Below are positions 49,569 through 62,813 of a stretch of DNA of 64,000 bases, one piece after another. Under the pieces are notes generated by a model. That model had not been told where the DNA came from. It was given only the letters and a program-made list of their open reading frames with translations, and ran no database searches. The DNA lies in the NCBI RefSeq assembly GCF_910589235.1, contig NC_060961.1:3500001-3564000 (forward strand), given 5' to 3'. Every line of letters starts with the position of its first letter. The stretch's first letter is position 1. Source of the DNA: Vespa crabro (lineage: Eukaryota > Arthropoda > Insecta > Hymenoptera > Vespidae). Made by a program: the position numbers and the translations under genes.

Positions 49569-52500
49569 ATGGCGGCAGATCTGGAACAATTTCAACAGCT
49601 TTTAAACACACTTCTAAGCACGGATAACGATGCCCGAACGCAAGCGGAAGTATGTATATTGTATTCAATTTTATTTACGCATATAACAAATATATTTCCA
49701 AAAAGAAAAATGTACGAATTTCGATAATGATTCACTGATTACCCCTTGAGCACGTTGCCAACATGTCAGAGCTTAGCATGAATGATTTCTCATATCGCTA
49801 TCAACTTTTTAATGTCCACTTTTGTTAAATCTTAATTCATTATTACATTTACATCTAACAATAACATGTCTAAATTTGTATCAATAAGAATCGCCAGCCT
49901 CTTAGATGAATGCTAACAAGTGTTTGGAATAAGTTAATAAAAATCCAAAATGGTGTCGCGCGCGGCATTGCGTGCTTTGGTAAATCCTTTTATTCACTTT
50001 AATATATAATTTAACATGATTATGACAGAAATAATCAAAGGATACGTCGAAAGATCAAACTACATATATATTTTCCTAAATGTATATGATTAATGACGTG
50101 GATAAAAATATAGCATACCAAACGGCATAGAATTTTTGCTCAATCGTACATCCAATGTGCTTTCCCTCCCACATGCACCCTTATTTCCAGTTCCGGTATT
50201 TAAAAATCATTAATAAGAAAAATTAAATGAAATCAAATCTGTATACGTCCAGTTTAATATTTATTTTTTCTTCCTCCAAATTCCTCTCCCCTTAGATTTT
50301 GTTGGATTAAGTATTTACACATGCGTATACGTTGGTATGATTCATATCATTCCTTTTTCCATTTCCAAATTCAATCACGTGCGATCCGACAATCGATCCT
50401 TATCCATTAAAGGCAAACGATCTTTATTTTAAGTTCTATGTATTTTTCATTGGAATTATGTATTGAATAAAAGAGATCTGTATTATATTATAAAAATATT
50501 ATAACATTGTATTGTTTAACACAATTATACTATTTTTGTGTAATCATTTAAATTGTTAATTATGAAGCTTATTTAATTTTTTATTGTAACTAATGTAAAA
50601 TTATATGTTGTACTCAGATCATGCTTTATCAAAATATACAGCCAAAATTTAATTGTTTATGAATTAATTTTAGAAAGCATACAACAATCTTCCAGTGGAA
50701 ACTAAGGTGACATTTCTTTTGACATCCATTTGCAATGCTGCCCTTGCAGAAGAGATGCGTGCCATGGCTGCAGTGCTACTGCGTCGACTTTTTTCTTCTG
50801 AATTTATGGACTTTTATTCCAAGGTTATAACCATAAAAATATCTGCATGTTATTATATATAATTGTTTTTTTACATATCTATAATACCATTTTTTAAATC
50901 ATAAACGCATAAAAAATTTAGTTGATCAAATTATATGAAAGAAGCAAACTAAAATAGTTTCAAGCAAACTATATATTATGTTTGAAGTTAGTGCCAACAA
51001 GTATTGCCAATGATAAATATATTATCCATAGTTATCTTAAGTTAACTTTCTTAATAAAGACTTTATTTTACTTTATAATCTAAAATTTAAAAAAATGTTA
51101 ACATTCTCCTAAATCATTTTCTTTGTGTCATTGGTTTTCATTGTATGAAATAATTTTTGTCTTCAATTTAATAAGAATCAATAATACATTATATATTTTT
51201 ATATAAAAATTTCAACATTAAATTTCATTCAGATTCCTCCAGAGGCACAAGTACAGTTGAAAGAGCAAATTTTGTTATATGTTCAAAATGAACAAACAGA
51301 AACAATTCGCCGTAAAATATGTGAAGTTGCAGCTCAAGTTGCTCGTAATTTAATAGACGAAGATGGAAACAATCAATGGCCAGAATTTCTTCAGTTCCTA
51401 TTTCAATGTGCAAATAGTCCTTTACCAGCATTAAAGGAAAGTGCATTAAGAATGTTCACGTAAGTTCATTACTTTAAATTTTAAATTGGATTTTAAAATT
51501 CAAAAATTAAAGTAAATGAAAATATGTGTAACAGATCCGTCCCTGGTGTTTTTGGAAATCAACAAGCAAATTATCTTGATCTTATTAAACAAATGCTACA
51601 ACAATCAGTCATGGATACCACAAATAATGAGGTAAATAATTAGTTGATACAAATTTGGAAGATCGATACACGAGATACCAGGAATTCAGAATTTCTCGTC
51701 ACAAAATCTTCCAAAAAAAACCTGCCTTCTGATGACTGTAGCTTGTGAAGCTTTAATTTACAGACAGATACGGGGCATACATACATATGTGTTAATTCCT
51801 TACATAATTGCTTATATTTTTATTAATCAAAATAAAATTTTGTATTCATCACTAAATTAAATACATTTTTTGATCATACAGGTTAGATTCCAAGCAGTAA
51901 GAGCAATAGGAGCTTTCATAACTTTACATGATAAAGAAGAAAACATACAAAAACATTTTTCTGAACTTTTGCCTGTAGTTGTGCAAGTAACTGCTCAGTC
52001 TGTAGAAAAACAAACTGATGATTCTTTATTAAAAGTATTGATCGATTTAGCTGAGTCTACACCTAAATTTTTGAGACATCAATTAGAAAATATCATGGAA
52101 ATGTGTATGAAAATTTTTTTAAATGAAGAAATGGAAGACTCTTGGAGACAATTAGCTCTCGAAGTTTTAGTAACACTTGCAGAAACTGCACCAGCAATGG
52201 TTCGTAAAGTTGGCGGAAAATACATTGCAGCATTAGTACCTTTTGTTTTAAAAATGATGACAGACTTGGAAGAGGATGAAAAATGGAGTTTCTCTGATGA
52301 AATTATAGAAGAAGATAATGACAGTAATAACGTAGTAGCTGAAAGTGCTTTAGACAGATTAGCATGTGGTTTAGGCGGTAAAACCATGCTACCACAGATA
52401 GTGCAAAATATCCCTTCGATGTTGAGTAATACAGACTGGAAATACAGGTAAAATAGCAATGTCTAAAATTTATTTAAATATCAATTGATATTTCTTCTTT

Positions 52501-55440
52501 AAAAGAAGGCCACAGAATAGTCAGCGGTTATATATTTAATATAAGTAATCGCGTTACATCTGTGGCAAAGTAATCAATGAGATAACTCGTATTTCTATCT
52601 ATCGTTTTGATAGATAGAATTCGGATACTCTCATTGCATGTTCCTTTTAAGAGAGTTGATGTTAATAAAAAATTAACATCATAGAATTGGAACAAACATT
52701 TTTATCTTATTAAATTTATTAAATTATTGACAATGGAAATTTTTTATTTAGACATGCAGCTCTCATGGCTATATCTGCTGTTGGTGAGGGGTGCCACAAA
52801 CAAATGGAAGCTATATTGCCACAAATTATGGAAGGTGTTATACAATACTTGCAAGACCCTGTAAGTTGTTTTAGTTTAGAATATTCTAATTTATTGTAGA
52901 AAATAAAAAGCCATGAATGAAGTTAATAGTATCATTAAAATTATTAAAATGATGGTGTAACATTCTTGGCAGAATAATGGAAAAGTTAATATATGCATTC
53001 ATGTCATTGTTTTAATAACATGAATTTCATAATCTTGATTTTGAAGTTTCTGAGAGCTGATTGTTTTGAAACAAAGATAGTCATAGTGTTGAAACATACA
53101 AAAATATAATAAAAGTTATATTTTGTATTATTTTCGTTATACGATTTCTATCGCTTTTTTTTTTTTTTTTTTTTTTTTAGCATCCCCGTGTCAGATATGC
53201 AGCTTGTAATGCAGTAGGACAAATGTCAACAGACTTCGCTCCTACGTTTGAAAAAAAATTCCATGATAAAGTTATACCTGGATTACTTATGGTATTGGAT
53301 GATAATGCAAATCCTAGAGTACAGGCTCATGCAGGAGCTGCATTAGTAAATTTTAGTGAGGACTGTCCGAAACATATACTAACTCGATATCTTGATGCTA
53401 TTATGGCAAAACTTGAATCGACACTCACTGCTAAATTTCAAGAATTAGTAGAGAAGGGTACTAAACTTGTTTTGGAACAAGTTGTTACAACTATTGCTTC
53501 TGTTGCCGATACGTGCGAAGAGCAATTTGTCACTTATTATGACAGATTAATGCCTTGTCTAAAATATATTGTTCAAAATGCAACTTTACCAGAACACAAA
53601 ATGCTTAGAGGAAAAACAATCGAATGTGTCAGTCTCATAGGTGTGGCTGTTGGTCCAGAAAAATTCATTGCCGACGCTAATGAAGTAATGGAGATGTTCT
53701 TAAAAACACACTCGGAAGATCTTCCTGATGATGATCCCCAAACAAGTTATTTAATTTCTGCTTGGGTTCGTATTTGTAGAATACTTGGAAAACAATTTGA
53801 ACAATACTTGCCTTTAGTAATGGGCCCTGTCTTACGTACTGCGGCAATGAAACCAGATGTTGCATTATTAGACAATGAAGATATGCAAGGTATAGAAGGG
53901 GATCTTGACTGGCAGTTCGTTTCTCTCGGAGAACAACAAAATTTCGGCATTAAAACTGCTGGTCTAGAGGACAAAGCATCTGCATGTGAAATGTTGGTTT
54001 GTTATGCACGTCAATTAAAAGAAGGCTTTGCGGATTATGCTGAAGAGGTAGTGCGACTTATGGTTCCTATGTTAAAATTCTATTTTCACGATGGTGTTCG
54101 TACCGCAGCCGCATCAAGTTTACCATGCCTTCTTGATTGTGTAAAAATCAAAGGGCCACAATATTTACAAGGAATGTGGGCTTATATATATCCTGATTTA
54201 CTAAAAGCTATCGACACAGAACCAGAATCTGTAGTACTGTTAGAATTGTTATATTCTCTGGCCAAATGTATAGAAACTTTGGGAGATGGTTGTTTGGGTG
54301 TTCAACCTATGGCAGAACTTTCACGTATTTTGGACAAATTACTCAACGAGCACTTTGAAAGAGCAGTAGCTCGATTAGAAAAACGAAAAGATGAAGATTA
54401 TGACGAAGTAGTCGAAGAACAACTTGAAGATGAAGATAACGAAGATATATACACTTTGAGTAAAATAGCAGATATTTTACACGCTCTTTTTACTACACAT
54501 AAATCAAAAATTTTCCCATTCTTTGATCAAATTTGTGGACACTTCGTAAAATTATTAAACCCTGATAGATCTTGGTCGGATCACCAGTGGGCTTTGTGTG
54601 TTTTTGATGATGTAATAGAATTCGGAGGGCCTGAGTGTGCGAAATATCAAGAATTCTTTTTACGGCCAATGATTCAATATGTGTCAGATAAATCTGCTGA
54701 AGTTAGACAAGCTGCAGCATATGGTTGTGGAGTTTTAGGACAGTTTGGAGGAGAAGCATTTGCTCAAGCATGTGCAGAAGCATTACCAAGGTTAATGGAA
54801 GTTATCAATGATCCAGAATCTAGATCACCGGAAAATGTTAATCCTACAGAAAATGCTATTTCAGCAGTAACAAAAATTCTTAAATATAATAACACAGCTA
54901 TTAACGTAGATGAGATTCTTCCACACTGGTGAATATAATTTTACATGAATAAAAAAAAAAAAAAAAAGAAAAACAAATTAGAACTAATACAAAATTTTTC
55001 AATTGCAATAATCTTTATTAATACGTTTTAGGTTGTCTTGGCTGCCGGTTATAGAGGATGAAGATGAAGCTCCTCATGTTTATGGATATTTATGTGATTT
55101 GATTGAAGCCAATCATTTAGTAGTTTTAGGACCAAATAATGCAAATCTACCTAAATTAATAAGTTTCTTTGCTGAAGCCCTTTACAGAGATGCTGTGCCT
55201 ACAGACGACCCGGTTATGGCCAGGATTCTTAATATCGTTAGACAAATTCAGGTACAAAATAACATTGATATTAATAACAAAAAATTTTACTTATTGATAA
55301 ATAGATAGATAGGTAAAATAATCATCATTATAATATTGTTTCAGAACAACGAATCTGTGTTCCAAGCATGTATAAATGCTTTAACGACAGATCAACAACA
55401 GGCACTGAGTGAGGCACTCAGTGTACAGACTACCAATTAG
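49569..55440 (+). CDS. IPO5: importin-5 (karyopherin beta-3 / RanBP5)
   Basis: Nuclear import receptor of the importin-beta family; it carries ribosomal proteins, histones and other cargo through nuclear pores and releases them on binding RanGTP. Coding exons: 49569-49649, 50674-50823, 51233-51459, 51535-51631, 51882-52447, 52752-52860, 53181-54928, 55032-55251, 55345-55440. All joins stay in frame; total 3294 nt, 1097 aa, the usual family length. The protein is all HEAT-repeat. Recognisable conserved blocks include the N-terminal QLLNTLL segment, ARNLIDEDGNNQWPE, the acidic loop LEEDEKWSF...ESALDRLACGLGG, DPHPRVRYAACNAVGQM, KTAGLEDKASACEMLVCYA, FLRPMIQYVSDKSAEVRQAAAYG and the C-terminal HWLSWLP. 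The start at 49569 gives the conserved MAA-type N-terminus; the in-frame ATG at 49518 would add 17 residues. Intron 1 is about 1 kb. Intron 6 ends in a 24-T run before its acceptor. The intron 2 donor (GTTATA) is weak. Drosophila ortholog: Karybeta3. Confidence 0.97.
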
Positions 55441-56702
55441 CCCCTTGCTTTCGTCGTTAAATTTCTAACACTTTAGTGTAAAGAAAACAAAAAATAAAAA
55501 AAACACCATACTCGCGTTAAGGTACCCTTATTATGGGAAAATTACCGAGATTTTAGGTAGCTAGATTGTACCTATGGGATTTTCGCTCCAGCCTAATTAT
55601 CAACAAACAGACAGGTATATTAACTGTTTAGCGCATTATTAGTAATCTACTTATTGTTGATTGTATATTTCAGCATCATCAAATTCTTTAACGATATCAA
55701 TTTTAGTATTCGGGATTGTTGCAAAATCAAATCGTTAAGTCGATAATTTTATTCACTGCTGACCGATGCAGTATATTAATATACGTGATAAATATACTAA
55801 TGTAAAGGTCACAACTATGAAAGAACTCGCACTGACGAATTTGAAGAAAAAAAAAATTTCTATTAATACTCTTCCATGATAATTGTATAACGATATTAAT
55901 CTGATGTATATACACAGGATCTTCTTTTACTAATCTTTTTGTGTCTGTTATAATTATATATTATATAAAAAGAAGACATAAATAAGGCAGATAGAGAGCT
56001 ACTAAAATTTTTGGAATATTCTCTAATATTGAGAATTGAGTGATGTTAAATCTGTAAAAGGAAAATGTAGCTTTATAAATCAAATAGTGTTTACGAACAC
56101 TAACACAGTTTTGTTATGCGAATGTAATTATAAGAAATACGATGTTTTTGTCACTGCGATCTCGCACATTTCTTTATTGCATCTATAGTTCTGGAACTGC
56201 ACGCCGGTTCTTTCGGCAGAACGATACATCTTATTAAAATATATAAAAATAGACTGGAAGAAAGCAACACACATCGCTTTGAGATAACGTCGTGACATTG
56301 TGATTTAGATATTTTTATTATTAAATAAACAGTAAATATTATTTAATGATAATATCGATAATATTGCAGTGTTGAGGTTGGATCGAACTGTATACGAATG
56401 CCTTTCGAATGAAACATTATGTTATTGATCAATTAACTAGATCTACTACAAAATTAAATTTCAATGAAAAAAAGAAACTATACTTAAAAAGATTATATAA
56501 ACAAAATATTCCTTTTTTTGTTTACTAATTGGAACTTAAGTAACAACACTGCGTATATTTTATAGTCGATTAATGGTTCTGTGACCATATTTATGTGTTT
56601 TATTCCTCTTTTTTTATTATTATTTTTTTTTTCTTTTTATAATTTAACAAAACATAGTACTGTTAAGACATTACGTTTCCTTTCATTACAGATTAAAAAA
56701 AA

Positions 56703-56733
<31 letters not shown>

Positions 56734-57240
56734 CTAAACTAAGGATTGTGAACAGAGACGTTATGCAAAAATGACTGAGTGAAAAATAGTGTTAAACTCC
56801 CTGTTCTTGTTGCTATTTATTTATATACTATAAATCCTGTAATATGTATTATTACATTAAAATTTGCGATGGAAAATATACTATGAAGAAATTTGTGAGT
56901 AGTTATAACGTAAACGCTCCAAACGATGACATTCTTTTTATTATTAACGCGCGAAATAATAGTGGTAATGGTCAAACGTTTATGTGTAAATACAACAAAG
57001 TATATAAATATCTAACAAGTATATAGGGTCGAATTATTTGATTATAAATATGAATGATCTATGGCAAGCATTGCCTTAAACAAGATTTTACGTAGATCAA
57101 GTCACGATTTTAATACAACGCATAATGATTGTAAAATTTATCAAAAACGATAAAAGAGACCGCTTATGCGTTACATAACAACAAAAAGAGGAATAAAAAA
57201 AATGGATACGTAAGAAATATATATCTATAATTCTTATTAT
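55441..57240 (+). other. IPO5 3' UTR and downstream sequence
   Basis: No further gene is supported. A candidate polyadenylation signal AATAAA lies at about 55493-55498, 50 bp after the IPO5 stop, with another at about 56324-56329, so the 3' UTR may be short or near 0.9 kb. A run of about 25 A lies at 56695-56719. A 60-codon frame at 56844-57026 is unrecognised and probably chance. Confidence 0.5.
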
Positions 57241-57253
57241 ATATATATGTGTA

Positions 57254-57306
<53 letters not shown>

Positions 57307-57316
57307 GTATATATAT
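57241..57316. repeat. (TA)n microsatellite
   Basis: TA alternation of about 75 bp with GTGTA and TGTA interruptions. Confidence 0.95.
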
Positions 57317-58457
57317 AGAGATTATTTTAAAGTTATTATTAAGTAAAAATAAACTTCAGCTTTATAATCGTTCGTTTCTTTTCCCTACCGTTATCTGCGA
57401 TATCAATGAAATTTAAAAGAGCCAAATAAAAATGAAATACGGACGATTAGTTATTAGATCTTATTTTTGATTCTATATATATGCATTGCATTTAAATTAT
57501 TTAAAATAATATAAAGTATAAGTATTTCTATAGATTGTAAAATTTTATTTTACATTTCATCATACTACTTCGTAAAAATTTTACATGATAAAAAGAATTA
57601 ATGACTTTATAAAATATGAGCTCTAATTACATTTGTAATAATATAACACGGATATTCGGATACTGTAAAGAAATTTTAATTTGTATCAATCGTTGCATAA
57701 GTTATTACAGTCATTTTGAATTACGATGTATCGTTTTGCAGGTACACGGCCAGTTCAAAACAATTATAAACATCTGACTCTAATGTGTACTTATATACAC
57801 ATATACATATACATAAACATAAACTGTGCAACACGAGTACTTATATGTACTTCGTGATTTGATGCTGGCATCATATCAAATTGTGCAATATTACACACAC
57901 ACACATACACATATATGTACCTATAAAACAATTCTTGTAACGAACTCATTTTTTAAACGCATATAATAATAATTGCGTATATATCAATCAAATTTCTGCA
58001 TAAAAGTACCGAGCAAAAGATGGATATAAATGGAAAAAAAAAGAAAAACTCTCCAAATTAAAATTACGTAAGGTTATATTGTGACTAAATATAAAAAAGC
58101 ACCTAATCATGTATATATATATAATTAACTGGAATTTTAAATATTTTTTATTAAGTATAAATACATACTCGTAACATATAAGAAAAAAAACAGAGAATAT
58201 CTTCTTTCTTCAAATTTTAAAAATACTATATAATCGTCGATAATACAAATGATTAATGATGCAAATAATACAAGTTTTTAGTAGGTATATAAACAAAAGA
58301 AAAAGTTGATACACGGTTGTGGAATTTTTTTAGGTGTCAAAATTCAACACAATACTTCACGCTATATATATATTCACATTAATAAAATTACATTAATTAA
58401 TTATTTAATATATTCACTTAAGCGATGAATATATGTATAAATAATATGAATAAATAC

Positions 58458-58482
58458 GCACACACACACACACACATATAAC

Positions 58483-58515
<33 letters not shown>

Positions 58516-58528
58516 TATATATATATAT
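58458..58528. repeat. compound (CA)n/(TA)n microsatellite
   Basis: CA repeats pass into TA repeats, then ACACAC, then TA again. Confidence 0.95.
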
Positions 58529-59825
58529 GCTTTTTATTTCACAAAAAACGAACGGTAAGATAAAAAATATTTTTTAATTGAATAATAACGAAATAAAAAA
58601 TAACAAAAGTATAAATTAAAAGAGTTACGTGAAGAAGCGATAAAAAAAAAAAGAGAAAAGCAGTATGACATTAAGAAGGATCGAATGAGAATAAGAACTT
58701 AATTTTTAGCATTCTTTATCATCTAATTATAATAGAAAAAAACGTTCTACGTAATGAATTAGAAATCTAGACTTCAAACAGACGATAATATTAAAAATAG
58801 AAAGATATAAGAAATTCATAAAGCAATTGATTTTATCGGGCGATGATCTTTTCCGTTTAAATTCGTAGACGAGCGCACATGGAATTCTACGTTCATGACG
58901 TATACGATCATCCGATCTTACGTCATCGTTATTCCCTTCTCCGACCGCAAAAGAGCAAGCGAGAGAAAAGATAAAGAAAGACGGAATGTATCGTGTTGCT
59001 GTAGCACGCGTCGACAGTCGATAGAAGTATGCGAATGAAGTTTCTTATGTGCGATCGTAAATTTTTCGGCTAAAGTCGATAACGCCGGACAATTTTTAAA
59101 GGAAAATTATTATTATCAAGGACAATAGATATTTGACAGTGCTTACGCATTAACATTTGACTTTACTTTGATCTGGTAAAAAAGTTTAATTCAATACAAC
59201 AACGCATGCTCGACCCATAGAAACCCCAAAAGCGCAAGTGGTGATATTCGTCACCAGAGTTCGTGGCAAAGTTCTTGATAAAGTTCGCGGCTACTTTCGA
59301 AAGGTAATACGAAAAATCCTTTTTCTCATATGGCATCGAAATTTATCGCAAAAAAAAAAAACGTATTTTAAATGTGTTTGACGAAATGAAATAATATCGA
59401 ATTAAATATACTTTATCAGTTATTATCAAAGGATATCTATTTTATTTTTATACTTTAGATTAAAAAAAAAATTTTTTTTAATTATATGATTTGCTATTAT
59501 TATTATATAGAAATCAATTCGAATTAAAAATCATACGATCTCCTGCGATTAATTCCAGATAAAGAAGCCAGGAATATTCAAATCAACACGATCTCGCATT
59601 CATAATAATAACGGTTTATTTTATCAGCGAATCATAAATGTTATATTTAGATAACCTACGAAAAATTATGAGGGTTGTTCTTTTTTTAAATCGTATTCAA
59701 CAAAATTTGAGATTATAGGAAAATTAGGTTATTATTACTATGGAGTCAGTTTAAGACAATAACATTGTGTATTAATAAATAAAGCACTGATTATTTGCCA
59801 AACTAGAGCGTTATATTTTGATTCG

Positions 59826-59829
<4 letters not shown>

Positions 59830-59858
<29 letters not shown>
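59830..59858. repeat. poly(A) run, about 29 A
   Basis: It is preceded about 45-55 bp upstream by an AATAAATAAA sequence, as a retroposed poly(A) tail would be, but no target-site duplication or source transcript is recognised. Confidence 0.85.
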
Positions 59859-60220
59859 GCGACTTTCGAAGAACAGCATATTCTAATTGATTGATAAGCT
59901 ACTATTATGCATAAATTATAGTCGATAGAATAAAAGAATTCGTTACAAAATAAATTCTAGAATATGTTACATACATTGGTGAATTCGAAACAGTTTAAAT
60001 AAAACTATGATATTTCTTTATAGCTAGTAACTAGTAATAAACAATGATAATTTAATCTAATGCAATGATAATGCATGTTACGTATAATGTTTTCAAAAGT
60101 TGATTTTATGCATAATTCTTTAACTTTAATCGATCTCAAGTAAAAATCAAATCTTTCCTATGTCCAACATAGCCAAAATGTAAAAGAACATAAACAAATG
60201 ATATTTCACGTAGAATTATA

Positions 60221-60250
60221 TAGGTTGGCGCAATGATTTCGTGAAAAAAG
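60221..60250 (+). mobile_element. possible mariner-type terminal repeat remnant
   Basis: TAGGTTGGCGCAATGATTTC followed by GTG and an A run resembles the end of mariner-family transposons (pattern TAGGTTGG-x-x-CAA-x-x-x-x-TT-x-x-G). I could not find the matching inverted end or a transposase nearby, so at most this is a solo end or short relic. Confidence 0.25.
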
Positions 60251-60825
60251 GGTTAATCTTGTTAAAAAGAACGCACCTGTATTGTGTTCGTGTGCATGTG
60301 TATATATATATATATATATATACATGCATATATATATATATACATCATACATACATATATATGGGCGTGGTTAATGTGCAAGTTTAAATATTACTTTTGC
60401 CAATTAATTTATCTACATATTATTTTTTATTATGTCCAAAGTAGCAATGGTTTATCACTGGTTTGATAATATTAAAATATTTCAAATGATATTAATTATA
60501 AAAATAAATTTCATCTTCGAGAACATCAAGTAACATATAAATGCAGTCACGAAAATAACTTTTTTCATTGTATACACTTTTTATGAATTGAAAAAAGGAG
60601 AAGCAAAAAGAAAGAAAGTAAATATTGAGACTAAATAAAACCAGGCCGGCTTGATATGCTCTTTCGATCACGTGACACCATTTGTATCATCGGCAAATGA
60701 TATCTACATTCCTAAGCAAGGATGTAATTTCACTCATTACGCTCCGCTTCACAAAATGTCTGTTTTGCGTTGTAAAAAAAAGACTATCTTATAGATATCA
60801 TAGAGCAATGTAGTTAATGATAATC

Positions 60826-60864
<39 letters not shown>

Positions 60865-61059
60865 GTATTATATGTATAAATATCTCCACATATTTTTAAA
60901 TGTTACTTTCTTTCTATGTTATGTTTTTTTTTCTCTATCAGTAAATTCTAATATTAATGAATAAACAAATATTTTATCTGGATTGAAACATTTCAAGTTT
61001 CTAATATCTGCATAGAGTGAGAGAAAGAGAGTATCTGCTAAACAGTACTTTGTTTTACG

Positions 61060-61409
61060 ACTCCGCCCCCCCCCCTCTATAGGTTCACAGTACCGTTATT
61101 CCGCCCCTGTCTCAAACGACGAATATTTCGTTGTATATGTATATACTTCTACACAAGCGTTGTTACTGGCGTCTGCTAGGTCAGCTGTTGATCTATGATG
61201 GAGCAACAATAAAATTGGAACTCAAAAATTCCATTAAAAAATACAAAAATTTCGATGAATCACGTAACAAGTATTAGTGGCAATCCTTTTTGATAATATA
61301 CTCGAAGAAATTGTTTTTGAACATTTCACGTTTTCTAAAAATTTTGCGTACATAGTCAAAATTCATCGGACACAAGAAATTACGAGACGGAAAATTAGGG
61401 CGTGAAAAG
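61060..61409 (+). promoter_or_regulatory. candidate PCYT1 promoter and non-coding first exon
   Basis: A short GC-rich patch in AT-rich DNA, 1.4-1.75 kb before the PCYT1 start codon. It has two GC-box-like TCCGCCCC/TTCCGCCCC motifs near 61062 and 61100; the first runs into ten C. Downstream, around 61401-61412, the sequence AAAAG|GTTAGT is a usable splice donor. The acceptor TTTTAG at 62765-62770 sits 43 bp before the PCYT1 ATG. A non-coding exon of about 61150-61409 joined to 62771 is a coherent model, but no transcript evidence is available. Confidence 0.35.
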
Positions 61410-62770
61410 GTTAGTATACTTATATACATACAAATTTTCGTTGTTTTTGACGAGGCTGAATTGTGATCATTGAAAAAATTCTATGCGATAATCATAAAAT
61501 ACAATACATAACCGTTAAATATGCAAGCATTATAGCTATCTTTCAATGTGCTGCTACTGCATTGTTCTTTTATTTCTAACGGTTTGATTTTGATTTTCAT
61601 TCGTTTTCCTTGAAGTTAAGCGTTATATTTGTATCATTAAAATTGTATATGTATAGCTTTAAAAATTATTCTAAATAGAAAATATAAAAGAAACATATTT
61701 TGATAACATCTTAGTCATTTTAGAATTCATGCTGATTCATTGATATAGAATCTTTTTATTATAGCAAAATGAATAATTGTTTTATATGATATGTAAAGCC
61801 TATCATCAAAGCAAATCTATGTTGTTCTTTTGCATCATGGGTTTATGTCTGTATGAAATTATTTATAATATTATATATATATGTTCTTGTAAAAAATATA
61901 ATCCTGTAGTTCATAAATCTATATTTAACAGATATAAGTATATTTATAATTGGTCGCAAAATTATTCAGTCATTTTTTTTAAATGGTATAATTATTTCTA
62001 TGTACAACAGAACAAGAAACTTTGAAATTATAAGTAGAGATATTAATGTGCTATATATACGAAGCATAATTTAAAAGATATTTTTTTTTTTTCTATTTTT
62101 CTTCTACAGCGATAAAAAAATATAAAGAAAGTCTTTTCAGTTTTTGTCAAGTATATTTATTTTCTATAAAAGTTTTTGATAAAAAATATTTTAAATTGCC
62201 CATACTATATTTTGTATTCCTATTATAATAAAAAAATATTGTTTATTTCTTTTCATTTTTCACATACTTCGTATAGCACACTAATTTTTCTATATCTAAA
62301 ATTTTTTCTATACTTAAAAGAAAAATTATTCAATTTGAAAAAACGTAAGATTTGTTGTAACACTGTATATATATAAATTTTAAATAAATTCAACATATTA
62401 GATATATTTTCCAGTGGTGTTACTATACATATTCATGGCTCTCCTTTTTGTGTACGAATTTATTTGTGCACAGAATATAATATATAAAGTGTCCTGCATG
62501 TGTGCACAGGTATGCCATTATGTAAACAACTCAATTATAGATAGAAACATACATATATGTTTTATATAGATTAAATATATATTTACACATATATTTTTGT
62601 ATGTAACACAGCTTTGTATGTAACATGTACTAGTAGATTTTTTTTCATTTACTATTCTTAATAAGTTTAAAATTAATATGGCTTTATCATTATAATTTCT
62701 TATTAATTCATATACATTTTAAAAATATTATATATAATTTATACATGGATGTATGTTTAATTAATTTTAG
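61410..62770 (+). other. probable 5' UTR intron of PCYT1
   Basis: Strongly AT-rich, with no supported gene. Its ends fit a donor (GTTAGT at 61410) and an acceptor (TTTTAG ending at 62770). The open frames of 66 and 82 codons here are composed of AT-codon residues only and are taken as chance. Confidence 0.35.
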
Positions 62771-62813
62771 TGTAAAGGACACTTCATGGGTTTAAATTTA
62801 TTATTATAAAATC

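Larger units (their letters stand above)
57241..61059. other. AT-rich intergenic region between IPO5 and PCYT1
   Basis: No gene supported. It contains (TA)n tracts (57241-57316, 60299-60363, 60832-60859), a (CA)n/(TA)n tract (58458-58528) and a 29-A run (59830-59858). A CpG-richer patch at about 58840-59110 has CRE-like TGACGTAT and ACGTCAT sites, and there is a possible mariner end at 60221. Confidence 0.6.

Noticed and set aside
52079..52459. 126-codon minus-strand frame opposite IPO5 exon 5
   Set aside because: Shadow of the conserved coding exon on the other strand.
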